Origin: Comamonadaceae bacterium OS-1
GTDB taxonomy: Bacteria > Pseudomonadota > Gammaproteobacteria > Burkholderiales > Burkholderiaceae_C
NCBI GenBank assembly: GCA_027923965.1
Contig: AP026969.1
Coordinates: forward strand, 4,960,001 to 5,024,000
Direction of reading: 5' to 3'
Length of the DNA: 64,000 nucleotides
The translations under genes and the position numbers were made by a program. The stretch's first letter is position 1. The number at the start of each line of letters is the position of its first letter. Below the pieces are notes generated by a model. The model was not told where the DNA came from, searched no databases, and saw only the letters and a list, made by a program, of their open reading frames with translations. Positions 63,344 to 64,000 of the stretch are shown here, in pieces.

Positions 63344-64000
63344 ATGATCCGGGAGAAACGGGCGCGGTTCTGGTCGGCTTGCAGGTAGCGGTCAAACACC
63401 ATGGCCACGGCGCGCACAAAGAACCAGCCGGTGGCGGTGACCTGGATGCCGGTGGCATCTACCGTGACCATGCCGGCCTCCACCAGAGGCTGCAGGGCCT
63501 GCAGTTCGGCGGCAAACGTGGCTTGGAAGTCCACAAGGTATCCCAGCTCGATGGATTCAAACTGCACCGCACCCTGGCACATGAGGGCCATGATGACGGC
63601 GCGGCGCACCAGGTCGTCACGGCCCAGGGCCAGGCCGCGCACTACCGGCAGTTGGCCCTGGTCGATCATGTCGCAATAGGCCTCCAGGGTCTTGGCGTTC
63701 TGGCTGTAGGTGGGGCCGATGCGGCCAATGGCCGACACGCCCAGGCCGATCAGGTCGCAGTCGGGCTGGGTGCTGTAGCCCTGGAAGTTGCGGTGCAGCC
63801 GCCCCTGGCGCTTGGCCACGGCCAGTGCGTCATTGGGCAGGGCGAAATGGTCCATGCCCACGTAGACGTAGCCAGCCCCCATGAGGGCATCCAGCGCCTG
63901 CGACAGCATGGCCAGCTTGGCCGCGCCGCTGGGGAGGTCGGCGTTGAGGATGCGGCGTTGCGGCTTGAAGCGCTCGGGCAAATGGGCGTAGGCGTACAGG
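63340..64000 (-). CDS. hemN: Oxygen-independent coproporphyrinogen III oxidase, C-terminal part, 5' end outside window
   Basis: About 219 residues are seen, reaching the right edge of the window. AYAHLPERFKPQRRI and ALMGAGYVYVGMDHFALPNDALAVAKRQGRLHRNFQGYSTQPDCDLIGLGVSAIG-type text is the conserved HemN C-terminal half. The radical-SAM CxxxCxxC part lies outside the window. HemN makes protoporphyrinogen IX without oxygen, for anaerobic heme synthesis. It is followed by the TauE/SafE-like gene with an ATGA overlap. Confidence 0.94.
   Translation of the reverse strand, partial: LYAYAHLPERFKPQRRILNADLPSGAAKLAMLSQALDALMGAGYVYVGMDHFALPNDALAVAKRQGRLHRNFQGYSTQPDCDLIGLGVSAIGRIGPTYSQNAKTLEAYCDMIDQGQLPVVRGLALGRDDLVRRAVIMALMCQGAVQFESIELGYLVDFQATFAAELQALQPLVEAGMVTVDATGIQVTATGWFFVRAVAMVFDRYLQADQNRARFSRII

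Overview
The window looks like a chromosomal segment from a GC-rich betaproteobacterium of the Comamonadaceae type (Rhodoferax / Polaromonas / Acidovorax relatives). The grounds are the codon usage, the abundance of Liv-type ABC transporters and Bug/TctC proteins, an 804-residue FadB-like protein beside a thiolase, a divergent argP-exporter pair, and hemN next to a TauE/SafE-like membrane protein. The genus is inferred from gene style, not proven. No rRNA, tRNA, CRISPR or prophage was seen.

Layout. 0-3.5 kb: a sugar-acid catabolic locus (UxaA-type dehydratase, GntR regulator, SDR, FAH-family hydrolase). 3.7-11.4 kb: fatty-acid beta-oxidation under a TetR regulator (acyl-CoA dehydrogenase, DUF2147 protein, FadB-like fusion, thiolase, enoyl-CoA hydratase). 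11.5-19.2 kb: a Bug-type binding protein, a GntR regulator and a branched-chain-type ABC transporter with a fused permease-ATPase, then an EamA exporter. 19.2-28.3 kb: housekeeping and stress genes (phosphoglycolate phosphatase, dienelactone hydrolase, CtlX-like hydrolase with Lrp regulator, SodC, HPP-CBS protein with MarR regulator, aconitase). 28.5-36.7 kb: a second Liv-type ABC operon that continues into a 2,4'-dihydroxyacetophenone dioxygenase-like cupin, an SDR and a zinc alcohol dehydrogenase, with an AraC regulator. 36.8-46.4 kb: DsbD, two tail-to-tail toxin-antitoxin modules, transport, argG and small proteins. 47.3-52.0 kb: gabD-gabT and divergent gabR. 52.2-55.6 kb: small accessory enzymes including a FosX-like fosfomycin hydrolase. 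60.1-64 kb: argP and its exporter, a creatininase-family amidohydrolase, a TauE/SafE-like protein and the end of hemN.

The most unusual region is 55.7-60.1 kb. It holds a 0.63-kb non-coding element with long inverted repeats (a second copy lies at 46.7 kb), an intact ISL3-family insertion sequence with 48-bp ends and an 8-bp target duplication, and then a three-cassette integron-like array without an integrase. Each cassette has an 8-bp 5' end whose reverse complement recurs as the R'' core of its own attC. Upstream of cassette 1 are a promoter candidate, a 20-codon leader ORF with a strong ribosome binding site, and paired direct repeats, which together resemble an attI/Pc platform. The cassette genes (membrane/coiled-coil proteins and a HEPN-like protein) are unrecognised and less GC-rich than their surroundings.

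A second theme is a family of about 50-90-bp interspersed repeats with a GCTTAT/ATAAGC palindrome. There are about a dozen copies. Three lie in-frame inside genes: one forms most of the DsbD signal peptide, one lies near the last DsbD membrane helix, and one is in the HAD phosphatase.
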